Positions 51,472-61,500 of a stretch of 64,000 bases of DNA are shown here, piece after piece. The DNA comes from Streptomyces sp. H27-C3 (GTDB lineage Bacteria; Actinomycetota; Actinomycetes; Streptomycetales; Streptomycetaceae). Below the pieces are notes generated by a model that saw nothing but the letters and a program-made list of their open reading frames with translations, had not been told where the DNA came from and ran no database searches. Positions within the stretch are counted from its first letter, which is position 1, and the number at the start of each line of letters is the position of its first letter. The position numbers and the translations under genes are program-made. The stretch lies in NCBI RefSeq assembly GCF_030063415.1, contig NZ_JASITA010000029.1, forward strand, positions 34,209-98,208, read 5' to 3'.

Positions 51472-51500
51472 CGGGCAAACGTTGCCTGCCGCGGCACTAG
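51332..51500 (-). mobile_element. 169-bp palindromic MITE-like element, copy 2
   Basis: The exact reverse complement of 41621-41789, same length, ends CTAG. On its left it is read through by the TetR gene and gives that gene its stop codon. At its right end the CTAG provides the TAG stop of the GNAT gene on the minus strand. Both copies thus sit at CTAG sites that contain a stop codon. Confidence 0.8.
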
Positions 51501-51967
51501 CCCCCGAGCTCGGCCAGGGCCCCGTCCGTGAGCCGGTAGACCGTCCACTCGTCCTGCGGCTGCGCGCCCAGCGCGCGGTAGAAGTCGATCGACGGCTGGT
51601 TCCAGTTCAGGACGGACCACTCCAGGCGCTCGTAACCCCGCTCGACGCAGATCCGCGCCAGCTCGGTCAGCAGCGCCTTCCCATGGCCGCCGCCCCGCAC
51701 CTCAGGGCGTACGTACAGGTCCTCCAGGTAGATGCCGTGCACCCCGCGCCACGTCGAGAAGTTGAGGAACCACAGCGCGAAGCCCGCGACCTCACCCGAC
51801 TCCGTCTCCGCGATGTGCGCGTACGCGGCCGGGCGCTCGCCGAAGAGCGCCTCGGTCAGCTGGGCCTCGGTGGCGCGCACCTCGTGCAGCGCCTTCTCGT
51901 AGTCGGCGAGTTCGCGGACCATCTCGTGAATGACGGGGACATCGGTGGCTGTGGCAGTACGGATCAT
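51497..51967 (-). CDS. GNAT-family N-acetyltransferase
   Basis: 156 aa. MIRTATATDVPVIHEMVREL opens a GNAT fold; FALWFLNFSTWRGVHGIYLE, DLYVRPEVRGGGHGKALL (acetyl-CoA pyrophosphate loop R-G-x-G-x-G/A) and SVLNWNQPSIDFYRALGAQP are close to the spermidine/diamine acetyltransferase subgroup. Acetylates an amine of unknown identity. Its stop TAG is in the end of MITE copy 2. It follows the APH-like kinase by 19 bases and is probably co-transcribed with it. Confidence 0.88.
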   Translation of the reverse strand: MIRTATATDVPVIHEMVRELADYEKALHEVRATEAQLTEALFGERPAAYAHIAETESGEVAGFALWFLNFSTWRGVHGIYLEDLYVRPEVRGGGHGKALLTELARICVERGYERLEWSVLNWNQPSIDFYRALGAQPQDEWTVYRLTDGALAELGG

Positions 51968-51986
51968 GACCGCACCCTAAGGGAAC

Positions 51987-52898
51987 TCAGGGAGTGGCCC
52001 CGAGCAGCCTCTTCCCGATCACCACCTGCTCCTCCTGAAGCCTGCTCTCGCCGTCCTCCACGTCCCACAACCCGTTCTGCAGCAGCCGCCCGAGCGTCCA
52101 GGCCCGCGCCCGCTCCCGGTCGAGCCCCAGCACCTCTGTCATCAGATCGAAGCGCGGCAGCACCTGCGCGGCGTCGAACCGGTTGTCGAGCGCGGGCCAC
52201 AGGTCGAAGCCCGGGTCGCCCGCGAGGGGCTTCGGGTCGATGGCGATCCACGGCTCGCGTCCGGAGCCCGGCAACGGGGCAAGCACGTTGTCCTCGTGCA
52301 GGTCCCAGTGGAGCAGCCGGTCGCCGGGCTCCCCCGCCACTTCCCGCACCGCGCCCGCGCACCGCTCAAGCAGCCGTCGTTCCGCCTGGTCCACCAGCCC
52401 CCGCAGTGCGTGCGGTACGTCGTCGAGCATCGCGCCCGCGATGTCACCGAGGCTTCGCATTCCCTCCGGGGCGGGTACGGCGGTCAGCCTCGCCAGCAGC
52501 TCCGCGATGATCCGCACGGCCTCCATGGGGTCGGGCAGCGCCGACAGATGCCGGCTCGCGTCCAGCCGCTCAAGGAGCAGCGCGCCACTCGCCTCGTCGT
52601 GCTCCAGAACCCGTACGGCGCCGTCGCCGCCCCACAGCTTCAGCGCGACCGGTTCGCCCGCGCTCTCCTCGTCGAGGAGCTGGAGCTTGAGGGCGGCAGG
52701 CGTCCCGTCGGCCCGTTCCACCGGGAGGACGAGCGCGGTCATGCCGTGCATCGAGGGGCCGGTGCGCCGCAGCCGCCACTGCTCCACGTACGCGTTGGCC
52801 TGCTCGGGGAGTCCCGCGATCCAGTCGCGCCCGGCAGCCCCGTTCGCGTCGGCCTGGGACTGTGCCAGCTCGTCCGGAACATCGGTAATGTCGATCAC
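51987..52898 (-). CDS. Aminoglycoside/hydroxyurea phosphotransferase-like kinase
   Basis: 303 aa, GTG start. Protein-kinase-like APH fold of the StrB/APH(6) type: TALVLPVERADGTPAALKLQ (ATP-binding Lys), GALLLERLDASRHLSALPDP, catalytic loop RLLHWDLHEDNVLAPLPG with the HWDLHxxN motif, and the metal Asp in WIAIDPKPLAGDPGFDLWPA. The resistance phenotype is not implied: many such proteins phosphorylate unknown metabolites. The longer frame to 52934 has no RBS support. Confidence 0.85.
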   Translation of the reverse strand: MIDITDVPDELAQSQADANGAAGRDWIAGLPEQANAYVEQWRLRRTGPSMHGMTALVLPVERADGTPAALKLQLLDEESAGEPVALKLWGGDGAVRVLEHDEASGALLLERLDASRHLSALPDPMEAVRIIAELLARLTAVPAPEGMRSLGDIAGAMLDDVPHALRGLVDQAERRLLERCAGAVREVAGEPGDRLLHWDLHEDNVLAPLPGSGREPWIAIDPKPLAGDPGFDLWPALDNRFDAAQVLPRFDLMTEVLGLDRERARAWTLGRLLQNGLWDVEDGESRLQEEQVVIGKRLLGATP

Positions 52899-52932
52899 GC
52901 GGCAGATCCTACGGACGTGCGTCAATCTGCAC

Positions 52933-53612
52933 ATGCGTATTTCCGTGACGGCCCTGACCCGCGCCCGGGCCCATGTCTGGGCCTATGTCCGGAGCGCCCC
53001 CGGCACCTACATCTGGCTCGCGATCCTCTTCGTCACCGCCTTCGCCACGCACCGGATGTCGCCGGCCTTCGAGGAGGAGTTCCAGCGGCAGCGCTCGACG
53101 AATCTGCACGAGCCGGCGGAGAATCCGCGCCGCGTCCTCTTCTCCAGCGCGCTGTGGATCGACGGCGGCAGGTGGCTTCCGTACGCCGCGCTGTACACGG
53201 TCTTCCACGCCCAGGCGGAACGCCGGCTCGGGACCCTGCGCTGGCTGGCCGTCGCCGCCGGCGCGCACACCGGGGCGACCCTCATCAGCCAGAGCGTGCC
53301 GCTGTGGGCGATCCGCCACGACCTCGCACCGCAGTCGTCGGCCAACGCGCTTGATGTAGGGGTGAGTACGCGCTGGCGGGCGTCGTCGCCGTCCTCACCC
53401 ACCGGATCGCGCCGCCCTGGCGGTACGCCTACCTGGTGGTCGTGCTGGTCGTGTACGGCACACCGCTGATCACCGGCAGGACCTTCACCGACCTCGGACA
53501 CTTCACATCCGTGCTGATCGGTCTCGCCTGCTGTCCGCTCACCCGCGGCGGCGACCGGGAGGCCACCTGGAACCCGGCCACCTGGCTGCGCGCCCGCACC
53601 CACCACGGTTGA
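52933..53612 (+). pseudogene. Rhomboid-like membrane protein, frameshifted
   Basis: The first frame encodes a membrane segment (GTYIWLAILFVTAFATHRMS), a loop, then LYTVFHAQAERRLGTLRWLA and a third segment up to ANALDVGVS at about 53367. There the frame breaks; the rest, EYALAGVVAVLTHRIAPPWR, YAYLVVVLVVYGTPLITGRT and a stop at 53612, lies in the next frame. The break looks like a loss of about 7 bp around GGTGAGTACG (expected DVGVSYEYALAG). The family resembles rhomboid-like actinobacterial proteins. As read it makes a truncated 178-aa protein. Confidence 0.7.
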
Positions 53613-53757
53613 ACACCCGCGCCCACCCCACCTGCCCACCCACCGTGCCCACCCCACCTGATGACCACCCCGCCATTGCCGCACCCCGCCTCCGCCCGCT
53701 AGCGTCCCGGCACCACCGCTGATCAGCAGCTGAGCAAAAACCGAACGCAGGGACATC

Positions 53758-55149
53758 ATGAGCACCGTCAACGGCGGCATCTCCTACTGGTACGCGAACG
53801 AGGGCATACCCGCCCCACGCGAGCCGCTGCCCGGAGACGCGACGGCCGACGTCTGCATCGTCGGCGGCGGATACACAGGGCTGTGGACGGCGTACTACCT
53901 CAAGAAGGCTGTCCCCTTCCTCAACATCACCCTCCTGGAAGCCAAGTTCTGCGGCTACGGCGCCTCCGGGCGCAACGGCGGCTGGCTGTACAACGGCATC
54001 GCGGGCCGCGACCGCTACGCGAAGCTGCACGGCCACGACGCGGCCGTACGCCTCCAGCAGGCCATGAACGACACCGTCGACGAGGTCGTACGGGTGGCCG
54101 CCGAAGAGGGCATCGAGGCCGACATCCACCAGGGGGGCGTACTCGAAGTCGCCTACACCCCGGCCCAGCTGACCCGCCTCAAGGACTTCCACTCGGTGGA
54201 GACGGCCTTCGGCGAGAAGGACCGCCTGCTGCTCGGCGCCCGCGACACCGCCGAGCGGGTCCGGGTCACCGGCGCGGTGGGCTCGGCCTGGACCCCGCAC
54301 GGCGCACGGCTGCACCCCGTGAAGCTCCTCAAGGGGCTCTCGGCGGCCGTCGAGGCGTTGGGCGTCACGATCCACGAGTCGACGCCGGTCACCGAGATCA
54401 AGCCCAAGCACGCCATCACCGCGTACGGCACGGTCCGCGCCCCGTACATCCTGCGCTGCACCGAGGGCTTCACCGCGAACATCAAGGGCCAGAAGCGCTC
54501 CTGGCTCCCGATGAACTCCTCCATGATCGTCACCGAGCCGCTTCCGCCGTCCGTCTGGGACACCATCGGCTGGGAGGGCCGCGAGAACCTCGGCGACATG
54601 GCCCACGCGTACATGTACGCGCAGCGCACCGCCGACGACCGCATCGCCCTGGGCGGGCGGGGCGTCCCGTACCGCTTCGGCTCGAAGACGGACAACGACG
54701 GCCGCACCCAGCCCGCGACCATCGAGGCGCTGCGCGAGATCCTGGTCCGCTTCTTCCCCACCACGGCCGGGATCCACATCGACCATGCCTGGTCGGGCGT
54801 GCTCGGCGTGCCCCGCGACTGGTGCTCCACGGTCACCCTCGACCGCGCCACCGGCCTCGGCTGGGCGGGCGGTTACGTCGGCAGTGGCGTCGCCACGACC
54901 AACCTCGCGGCCCGTACGCTCCGCGACCTGATCCAGCAGGACTCGGGCCAGAGCGGCCCGACCGACCTCACCACGCTGCCCTGGGTCGACCACAAGGTGC
55001 GCAAGTGGGAGCCGGAGCCGTTGCGTTGGCTGGGCGTCCAGGGCATGTACGCCGCCTACCGCGGCGCCGACCGTCGCGAGGCCGCCGGACACGACACCCG
55101 GACGGACCGCGTCGCCCGCATCGCGGACCGGGTGGCGGGCCGCCACTGA
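53758..55149 (+). CDS. FAD-dependent oxidoreductase (DAO family, PuuB-like)
   Basis: 463 aa. The FAD-binding dinucleotide fold is ATADVCIVGGGYTGLWTAYY, followed by the typical FCGYGASGRNGGWLYNGIAG that precedes substrate binding in gamma-glutamylputrescine and glycine-type oxidases. GLGWAGGYVGSGVATTNLAA contains the C-terminal FAD contact. It oxidises an amine or amino acid with release of an imine; the substrate is not deducible. No operon partner: the next gene rightwards is across the island boundary. Confidence 0.87.
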   Translation: MSTVNGGISYWYANEGIPAPREPLPGDATADVCIVGGGYTGLWTAYYLKKAVPFLNITLLEAKFCGYGASGRNGGWLYNGIAGRDRYAKLHGHDAAVRLQQAMNDTVDEVVRVAAEEGIEADIHQGGVLEVAYTPAQLTRLKDFHSVETAFGEKDRLLLGARDTAERVRVTGAVGSAWTPHGARLHPVKLLKGLSAAVEALGVTIHESTPVTEIKPKHAITAYGTVRAPYILRCTEGFTANIKGQKRSWLPMNSSMIVTEPLPPSVWDTIGWEGRENLGDMAHAYMYAQRTADDRIALGGRGVPYRFGSKTDNDGRTQPATIEALREILVRFFPTTAGIHIDHAWSGVLGVPRDWCSTVTLDRATGLGWAGGYVGSGVATTNLAARTLRDLIQQDSGQSGPTDLTTLPWVDHKVRKWEPEPLRWLGVQGMYAAYRGADRREAAGHDTRTDRVARIADRVAGRH

Positions 55150-55318
55150 GCACAGAGCACAGAGCACAGAGGGCTGAGCACGACGCCGAGACGCCTGCCC
55201 TCCCGGTCGGAGAATCTGCGCATACGGATTTCCCCACGATGAAAGGCGGCACTGTGGTGCCGCGCCTGCGCCGGGCATCCCCCCACAGCGCGCGCTGAAC
55301 GTACAGCACAGGTACGAC

Positions 55319-55360
55319 AAACGCCCCGGGAAGGTCCGTTTCGGATCGTCCCGGGGCGTT
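55319..55360 (-). terminator. tRNA terminator hairpin
   Basis: AACGCCCCGGGA (55319-55330) pairs with TCCCGGGGCGTT (55349-55360). It lies directly after the 3' CCA of the tRNA-Thr fragment on the minus strand, as expected for the native tRNA terminator. Confidence 0.75.
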
Positions 55361-55362
55361 GC

Positions 55363-55408
55363 TGGAGCCCCCTGTCGGATTCGAACCGACGACCTACGCA
55401 TTACAAGA
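55363..55408 (-). other. 3' fragment of tRNA-Thr(UGU), likely attachment site
   Basis: On the minus strand the sequence from CTTGTAA (anticodon loop, UGU) through TGCGT, AGGTC, the T arm GTCGGTTCGAATCCGAC, the acceptor AGGGGGC and TCCA is a normal tRNA 3' half. The 5' half is absent: upstream bases neither pair with TGCGT nor contain GCCCCC. A tRNA cut in the anticodon loop is the usual att scar of an integrase-type element, so an intact tRNA-Thr should lie at the far end of the island. Confidence 0.8.
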
Positions 55409-55774
55409 CCGTGAGCATCCATGTTGTGCGGTACCGAGTCGTGCTGTGCGATGACGTTCCACCTGATCAGAGCATGTGAAGCTGTTTGGCCTGCGTTGCC
55501 TCGTATTACGTCGTCCAAAGGCGTCCGGCCACCGGCTGGCCACCGAGGCGGGCTCCGCTGGCGACCAAGGACTGCACCACCGGCGTTGTCGGATTCCCAC
55601 AGGATCTGCTGGGGAGTCCGCTCCCAGCAAAGCACTCCAGAGAAACCCCCTGGCGTAGCCGGTACGGATCAACCCGCACGTCACGGACGGGCAGCAGAAG
55701 CCTCCACTCGACGTACGGACCGGCGGCGGCGCGCCCAGCCCTCGTCCCATCCGCACAGAGAACCGACATGGTGC
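55409..55774. other. Island border region without a clear gene
   Basis: 366 bp between the att scar and drmC. Short frames exist in several directions but none shows homology, RBS or codon bias I can defend. It is less G/C-rich than the chromosome to its left. Confidence 0.5.
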
Positions 55775-56521
55775 CTACCGTCTGGCTTGCACTTGCTCAT
55801 ACAGCACCTTCTCGGCTTCTCGAAGCTCGTGCTCGACGGCTTCAGTGAGGTTCGGGTTGTCGATGAGAATGCCGAATTCGACGTTGTTGTTCTCCGCACT
55901 CCAGGAAAAGTTGGCGCTGGTGACCAGGAGGAGCCGATGGTCAATGGCTAGGAACTTGGCATGGTTGCGGACGTATTTCCCATCGAACTTCTTGGTTCGC
56001 CACACTTCTGCGGGCTTCAGGTGGGTGGCGACTTCCGACGTCGTCGGCGACCAGTGCTGATCGCTTCCGTCTGCTGCCTTCGTGTCCATGTAGACCCGGA
56101 CTTCGACCTCGGCGCGTTGGGCTGCCTTGCGGAGGCCCTCCCAAAGGGCCGAACTGCGCTGGAAGTTGAACGTCGAACAAGTGACCGCCTGGCGGGCGCC
56201 TTCCACGAGCTTGGGTACGGAAGTGGTGAGCGGTCCACTCTGCGCGAGGTGGCCAGGCATCGTCCACAGCGGAGACAACGCCGTCGGCAGTGCGCGTGCT
56301 CCCTGCACCGCTCGCAGGACCGGAACGTGGTGCCGGACCGCGTCGTCGCCAAGGGCGATGGCATCGAGGAGACCCCGGACTTCTGCTCTACGGCCGACGG
56401 AGACGACCTTGAGGGCCGTGGTCACGGTGTCACCGTCGGCGAGGCGATCGGCGATGCCCTTGGCCTCGGTGCCGGTAAGTAATTGACCGAGTCGTCCCGC
56501 AGCCGCTATTGCCTCACTCAT
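55775..56521 (-). CDS. drmC: DISARM protein DrmC, phospholipase D-like
   Basis: 248 aa. One HKD motif is present: HAKFLAIDHRLLLVTSANFS (HxKxxxxD then TSxNFS). Before it is a helical region (MSEAIAAAGRLGQLLTGTEA) and a Rossmann-like PLD core (KLVEGARQAVTCSTFNFQRS, EVEVRVYMDTKAADG). PLD proteins of this type are the third core DISARM component. The start at 56521 overlaps the drmB stop by 8 nt, supporting co-translation; a frame to 56737 is antisense noise within drmB. Last gene before the island border. Confidence 0.85.
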   Translation of the reverse strand: MSEAIAAAGRLGQLLTGTEAKGIADRLADGDTVTTALKVVSVGRRAEVRGLLDAIALGDDAVRHHVPVLRAVQGARALPTALSPLWTMPGHLAQSGPLTTSVPKLVEGARQAVTCSTFNFQRSSALWEGLRKAAQRAEVEVRVYMDTKAADGSDQHWSPTTSEVATHLKPAEVWRTKKFDGKYVRNHAKFLAIDHRLLLVTSANFSWSAENNNVEFGILIDNPNLTEAVEHELREAEKVLYEQVQARR

Positions 56522-58544
56522 GGAGGGTGAAGAACCCGAGATCGCTGCCCGGGAGGTCGATGAGGAAGCGGCGCTCCAGGAACCGATTGGCCCTCTCGCA
56601 CGAAGTCTCTGATGCCATGACGCAGCAGTGGCAGGCGGCACCGTGGAGGAAGTCCTCCGGGTCCTGGGGAGTGCGCATCGAGCAGACCGGGTCGGAGGAG
56701 CAGCGCGCCGCCTTTTCGAGGGCGTTGGCGACGACATGCTGGAGCCGGGCAGGCTCGCTGAGCTGAACCAGGCCGCCGAGGGTGCCGTCGGAGTCGGAGG
56801 CGGTAGTGCAGATCAGGAGTCCGGCTGCGGGCTCCCGGCCTTCGGCGGCCGGCCACGCGTAGAGACGTTCGCTGAGGCTGGCCGCGGAGTATCCGCAGGT
56901 GATGGCGAGCTCACGGATCAGGACATGGGCGAAGGTGTGGATGAGCCAGTAGCGCGGCGGCTTCAGACGGGAGTCGGCTTTGACGTTCGCGGCGGTCTCG
57001 GAGAAGCGGCGCGCGAAGTTGCGTTCGTGGGCCGCGCGGTGGGCCTCCCAGAGGTCGGTGGCCAGGACTCGCTCCTCCCATGCGGCGACACCGGTTTCGT
57101 CGAGTTGGAGGAAGATGCCCTCGCCTCGGTCCTCGGTGGCTACGGTCCAAGCGGGCCGTGGCGTACGGGTCAGGGGGGCGAGCCGACGCGGTAGGTCGCC
57201 GACTCGGTCCATGTCGTCGATGCGGGTGAATCCGACCAGGGCGTTGACCTTGCGGAGGCGTTCCACCGCAAGGACCCGGGTGATCTCGGGCTGGAGGGCG
57301 TGGTCTCGGTCACGCTTGGAGAGGGTCAGGCCGCTCTTCTCGTCCTCGTCGCGGGCGCCGAAGAAGTCTTTGAGCAGGTAGCGCCACTCGGGGACCAAGA
57401 GATCGACCGGGTCCCAATCCCGGATCTGCTCTTCCTGCTCCTCCGGGGTGACGGTCGGGGCAGCTGCCGCTTCGACGGCTACTTCCAGTTCTTCGTCGGA
57501 GAGGTGTGCAACCTCCAGAGAGCCGTCGAGGAGGTCTCGGATCATGTCCAGGTTGTTGCGATACTTGGCCAGCTTCTCGCCCAGGGTGGTGCGGATGCGG
57601 TCGGCGAGGTCGCTCGCCTTCTCCTGCTGAGACTCCGGCATCACGATGATCGACTGAGTGGCAGGGAACCACAGGTTGGAGGCGCCGACGAGCATCAGTC
57701 GCGTCTCGTTGCCGCAGCCCTTGGGCTCGAAGGCGTCCAGGTGGGGGTGGCGGCCCCGGCACCGAGGCAGCTTGGTCTTACCGGCTTCGCCCTGGGCCTC
57801 GTTCATTGGCCGCTTCATGTCGCAGGCCCCGCAGTGGATGACCGCCGAGGCACCCTTGCCGGCTGTCCGGTCGACCATCTTCAGCGCCGGATGCTGGGCC
57901 TGGCTGCACGGCTGCCCGCGGTGAACCCACAGCTCGTAGGGGAACTCATCGAGGTGCCCGTCAGCGCAGGCGAGGAGGTAGCGGGCGGGGACTGCAGGGC
58001 GGCGGGCAGCTTTGCCGGTCCGCTTTCCGGCCCGGCCGGTGCACTTGGTGTGCTCGAAGCAGGCCAGGTCAGTTCGGAAGGGATGGGTGTTGCGGTAGTC
58101 GAACTGTGAGATCAACCCGAGCGTGTCGCACCCGGTGCAGCGCAGCCACTGCGGGAACACCCGGGCTGGCACGCCGAGGTCGTTGCCCTCGGTGGACAGG
58201 CTGAGGCGCTTGGGCTGCCAGGGGTGAGGGCGGAGCTGGACGTCGGGCGAGCGAAGCAGCATGCGCACCACCTCGCGCAGTCGAGGCGCGTGGATCTGCG
58301 GGGGCGCGGCGTCGCGGCGCCGCCAGATGCGGTCCCAGTCGTCAAGGCCGGTGGACATGATCGTGAACTGAGGGAGGTCCATGATCGAGCCGGGGCCGTA
58401 GGTGTAGAGGAGCGAGGAGGGCCGACCCGAGCCGACCTTGGCGCGGTTGTGCTTGGCAGCCTTCTCAGCCTCCTGCTCCAGGTCACCGAGTGGGTCGACG
58501 GCGCTCGCGGCGTCGTAGACGAAACGCGTCGCATCGGTCGTCAT
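56514..58544 (-). CDS. drmB: DISARM protein DrmB (DUF1998)
   Basis: 676 aa. The C-terminal DUF1998 domain (about 540-676) includes YWLIHTFAHVLIRELAITCG, SLSERLYAW and the cysteine cluster AACHCCVMASETSCERANRF. Further Cys pairs (LRCTGCDTLG, HCGACDMKRP, KGCGNETRLM) suggest zinc binding. DrmB is the partner of the DrmA helicase in DISARM. Its ATG lies in a TGATG overlap with the drmA stop. The product acts with DrmA on incoming DNA. Confidence 0.88.
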   Translation of the reverse strand: MTTDATRFVYDAASAVDPLGDLEQEAEKAAKHNRAKVGSGRPSSLLYTYGPGSIMDLPQFTIMSTGLDDWDRIWRRRDAAPPQIHAPRLREVVRMLLRSPDVQLRPHPWQPKRLSLSTEGNDLGVPARVFPQWLRCTGCDTLGLISQFDYRNTHPFRTDLACFEHTKCTGRAGKRTGKAARRPAVPARYLLACADGHLDEFPYELWVHRGQPCSQAQHPALKMVDRTAGKGASAVIHCGACDMKRPMNEAQGEAGKTKLPRCRGRHPHLDAFEPKGCGNETRLMLVGASNLWFPATQSIIVMPESQQEKASDLADRIRTTLGEKLAKYRNNLDMIRDLLDGSLEVAHLSDEELEVAVEAAAAPTVTPEEQEEQIRDWDPVDLLVPEWRYLLKDFFGARDEDEKSGLTLSKRDRDHALQPEITRVLAVERLRKVNALVGFTRIDDMDRVGDLPRRLAPLTRTPRPAWTVATEDRGEGIFLQLDETGVAAWEERVLATDLWEAHRAAHERNFARRFSETAANVKADSRLKPPRYWLIHTFAHVLIRELAITCGYSAASLSERLYAWPAAEGREPAAGLLICTTASDSDGTLGGLVQLSEPARLQHVVANALEKAARCSSDPVCSMRTPQDPEDFLHGAACHCCVMASETSCERANRFLERRFLIDLPGSDLGFFTLHE

Positions 58545-61500
58545 CAGGAGCTCTCCTCGGGCATCACCCATCGTGGGGCGGTGGGGGGTGCGATGTACAC
58601 CAGGTTTTCCTTGATCGGACTGACCAGAAGGTTGATCTCCGGCTGGACCTCACGCATCGAGTTGGCCACCACGAAGGGTGGTGCGTTGCTGGTGTCGATG
58701 CGGGACTTGGCGTTCTCGGCGCTCATCATGAGCGCGTCGTGCCGGGTGTCGTCTGTGACCCTCTCGTAGACCAGCGACTTCCGCAGGTCCGCGAGGTGCT
58801 TGCGACGCTTGCCCCAGTGGTCGAGCCGATTATTGAGCCGCAGTCGCGCCCGGTCGGCGGCGTCCTCGTCGGATGCCCGTCGAATGCGGCTGACGAGCGC
58901 GTTGATGAGGTCGTCGGCGAAGTGCTGCTCGGCCTCGATGCGTGCCGCGCCGCTCTCGGGGGAAAGGCTGTCGGTGCGTACGGCCTGGAGCACGCGGGCC
59001 GCGCTGACCAATACGCCGTCCAGGCCGCGCTCCAGTGACGTCACCGAGAACGGGGTGACGGACAGCGCCTCTACCTGGGCGTAGAACGTCTCGTGGTAGT
59101 GCCGGAACTGTTCGAAGTGGGCGAGGTCGCGGGGGCGTGCCCAGTTGCCGAGCGCGACGACCAGACCAGGCTTCCCGGGGTCACGGCCGACACGCGAGGA
59201 AGCCTGGATGTACTCGGCGGTGTTCTTGGGCTGGCCCACGACGAGCATCAGACCGAGCCGGGTGACGTCCACGCCGACCTGGAGCATCGAGGTGGCCAGG
59301 ACCACGTCGTACGGATTGACCTCACGCTCGGGTGCCTGCTTCTTCGCCTCGCGCAGTTCCCGCAGCTCGCGCTTGCCGACGGCTGAGTCGAAGCGGGGGT
59401 CGAACGGCACCGCCATCTGGTCCAGGGTGGAGGTGATGTCCGCGCTGGCCACCCGAGAGGTCAGTTCAGCTACGTGAAGTGCCCCGTAGTTGGTTCCTGT
59501 GCGACTCGGGAGCTTCGACCAGGGCCGTCGCTTGGCCAACGCGGTCTGGATGTCGTCACCCATATACCTTGCCATACCCGCCAGTTCACGGGTGGCGCTG
59601 AAGTAGCCGACGAGGCTCATGTACGGGTCGGCCGCGTCGCCGGAGCGATTCATCAGTAGTTGCGCGCCGGCCATGAGGACCTCGGAGACGCGGATCTCCG
59701 CCGTGGTCAGACGGACACCGGTCGTATTGACCCCGATGTAAGCGCGCCCCGGCGCTTTCTCGGAGACCGGGAGTTCCTTGGAGAAGAACGTGTGACCCGC
59801 GTCGAGGACCTGCGGTGGGAAGACCGTGACGTCCCGGCCGTACAGCGCGCGTACCTGGTCAGGTGCGTTGCGGGCGGTTGCAGTGGAGGCAACGAGGAGC
59901 GGGCGGGCGGGGGTGCCTTCGCTCGTGCGCCTTGCCGTCATCACGTCGATCGCGACCTCGAACAGGCCGACGGTCGTGCCGAGCGCGCCGGTGATCAGGT
60001 GCAGCTCGTCCTGGATGATCAGGTCCGGGGGCCTCAGCCGGGTGACCGGGTGTACGGCGGCGGCCGGCAGGCTCTCCCGCTTCGGATGCTTGCTGCCGTC
60101 TTTGATGTCGCACTGCTGGTAGTCGGGGTGGACGAACCCGTGGCGCTCGCAGCGCCGGGACACGTACCCGAAGAGCGAGGCTGCCTCGCCCTCACGTGCC
60201 AGGCGGGCGAACTTGTCGACCGTGGCGATGACGAACGCGGGCGCGAGCCGGTAGATCTCCTCATCGACGGTGAGCACGGGCAGCCCGTCGGCGACCTCAG
60301 CTCCCTCGGAGAACGGGCACTCGGCCAGCTCGTCCCCGCAGTAGACGTACACGCGGCGCACGCTCGGATCGGCGCGCACATCGCGTGCCTCGATCCGGGT
60401 GCCGCACCACGGGCAGCGCTGGATCTGCAGCACGGTCAGCCGGTAGCCCCGCCCCGCATTGACCTTTTCCAGTTGGGTCGCGGCCTCGTCGAACCGTTTC
60501 GGGCTCACATCCGTTCCGACCCACAACCCGATCCGGAACGGCTCGTCGCCCCACGTCGCCGGGTCCCGCATCCGCGCGAGCTCCGCGGCACAGACCAGAG
60601 CTGTCGCGCGCTGGAACTGCTGCGCGGTCAACAGCCGCAGTGTGTACCGCATCAGCACGGCTACGCCGGACCCACCATCAAGCGGCCCGTCGAAGGCGTT
60701 CACGACGCCCTGACGCCGACGGATGGCGAAGGTGTACGCCGCGAGGCCGAGGTACGCCTCCGTCTTGCCACCACCGGTGGGGAAGAACAGAAGCTGCGCC
60801 TTGGCAAGGTCACCGGAGCGCTTCTCGGCCGCTGGGTCGGACAGCAGCGGCAGCTGCATCAGCACGAACGCGAGCTGGAACGTACGCCACGCGTGTGCCT
60901 TGGAACCCTTGTCATCGAGGATCGCCGTACGGGCCTCCTCAAGGCTCTCTTCGGGGTGATTCGCCCGGCGTTGGGCCACCTGTGACTGGACACGCTGGTC
61001 GCCCATCACCAGGTTCATGAACCGGAAGCACCGCAATGCCTCGTCGTCGCCGAGCAGGAACTCCAGCCCGTCGGCGAGCTGCCGCTGCACTCGCCGGGCC
61101 TCGGCTACGGCGTCATGCCCCTCCGCGCGCAAGTGCTCCGGCAGCGCCTCGGCACGTTCCTGCTCGCCGTCGAGCCAGGCGGTGTAGCTCGCGACAATGG
61201 GCATAAGGCCGGAGCGCAGTTGCTCGGGGGACGCGGTCTCCAGCGCACGCATGTCGAGGAGCGCCGACTCGATCTCCTCGGCGGCCGTCTGCGGCGTCTG
61301 GGTCGTAGGCAGCCAGGTCGTCCAGACCGCATTCGCGCGCCGAGAACCCTCGGCCACCGACCAGTCGACCGAGCAGGTACGCCCGATCGCGAACTCCAGA
61401 CGGTCCCGGTACTGGAGACGCAGGCGCCGCAGTTCGTCGTCCCGCTCGGGCCGGGCGTCCCCCATCACGTCGGTGACAGGCAGGAACACCGCCTCGCCGC

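Noticed and set aside
55363..55440. A complete tRNA gene
   Set aside because: Only the 3' half is present; the D arm and 5' acceptor strand are missing.
55506..55769. 87-codon minus-strand frame at the island border as a new island gene
   Set aside because: No RBS, no domain, amino-acid composition of random high-GC sequence.
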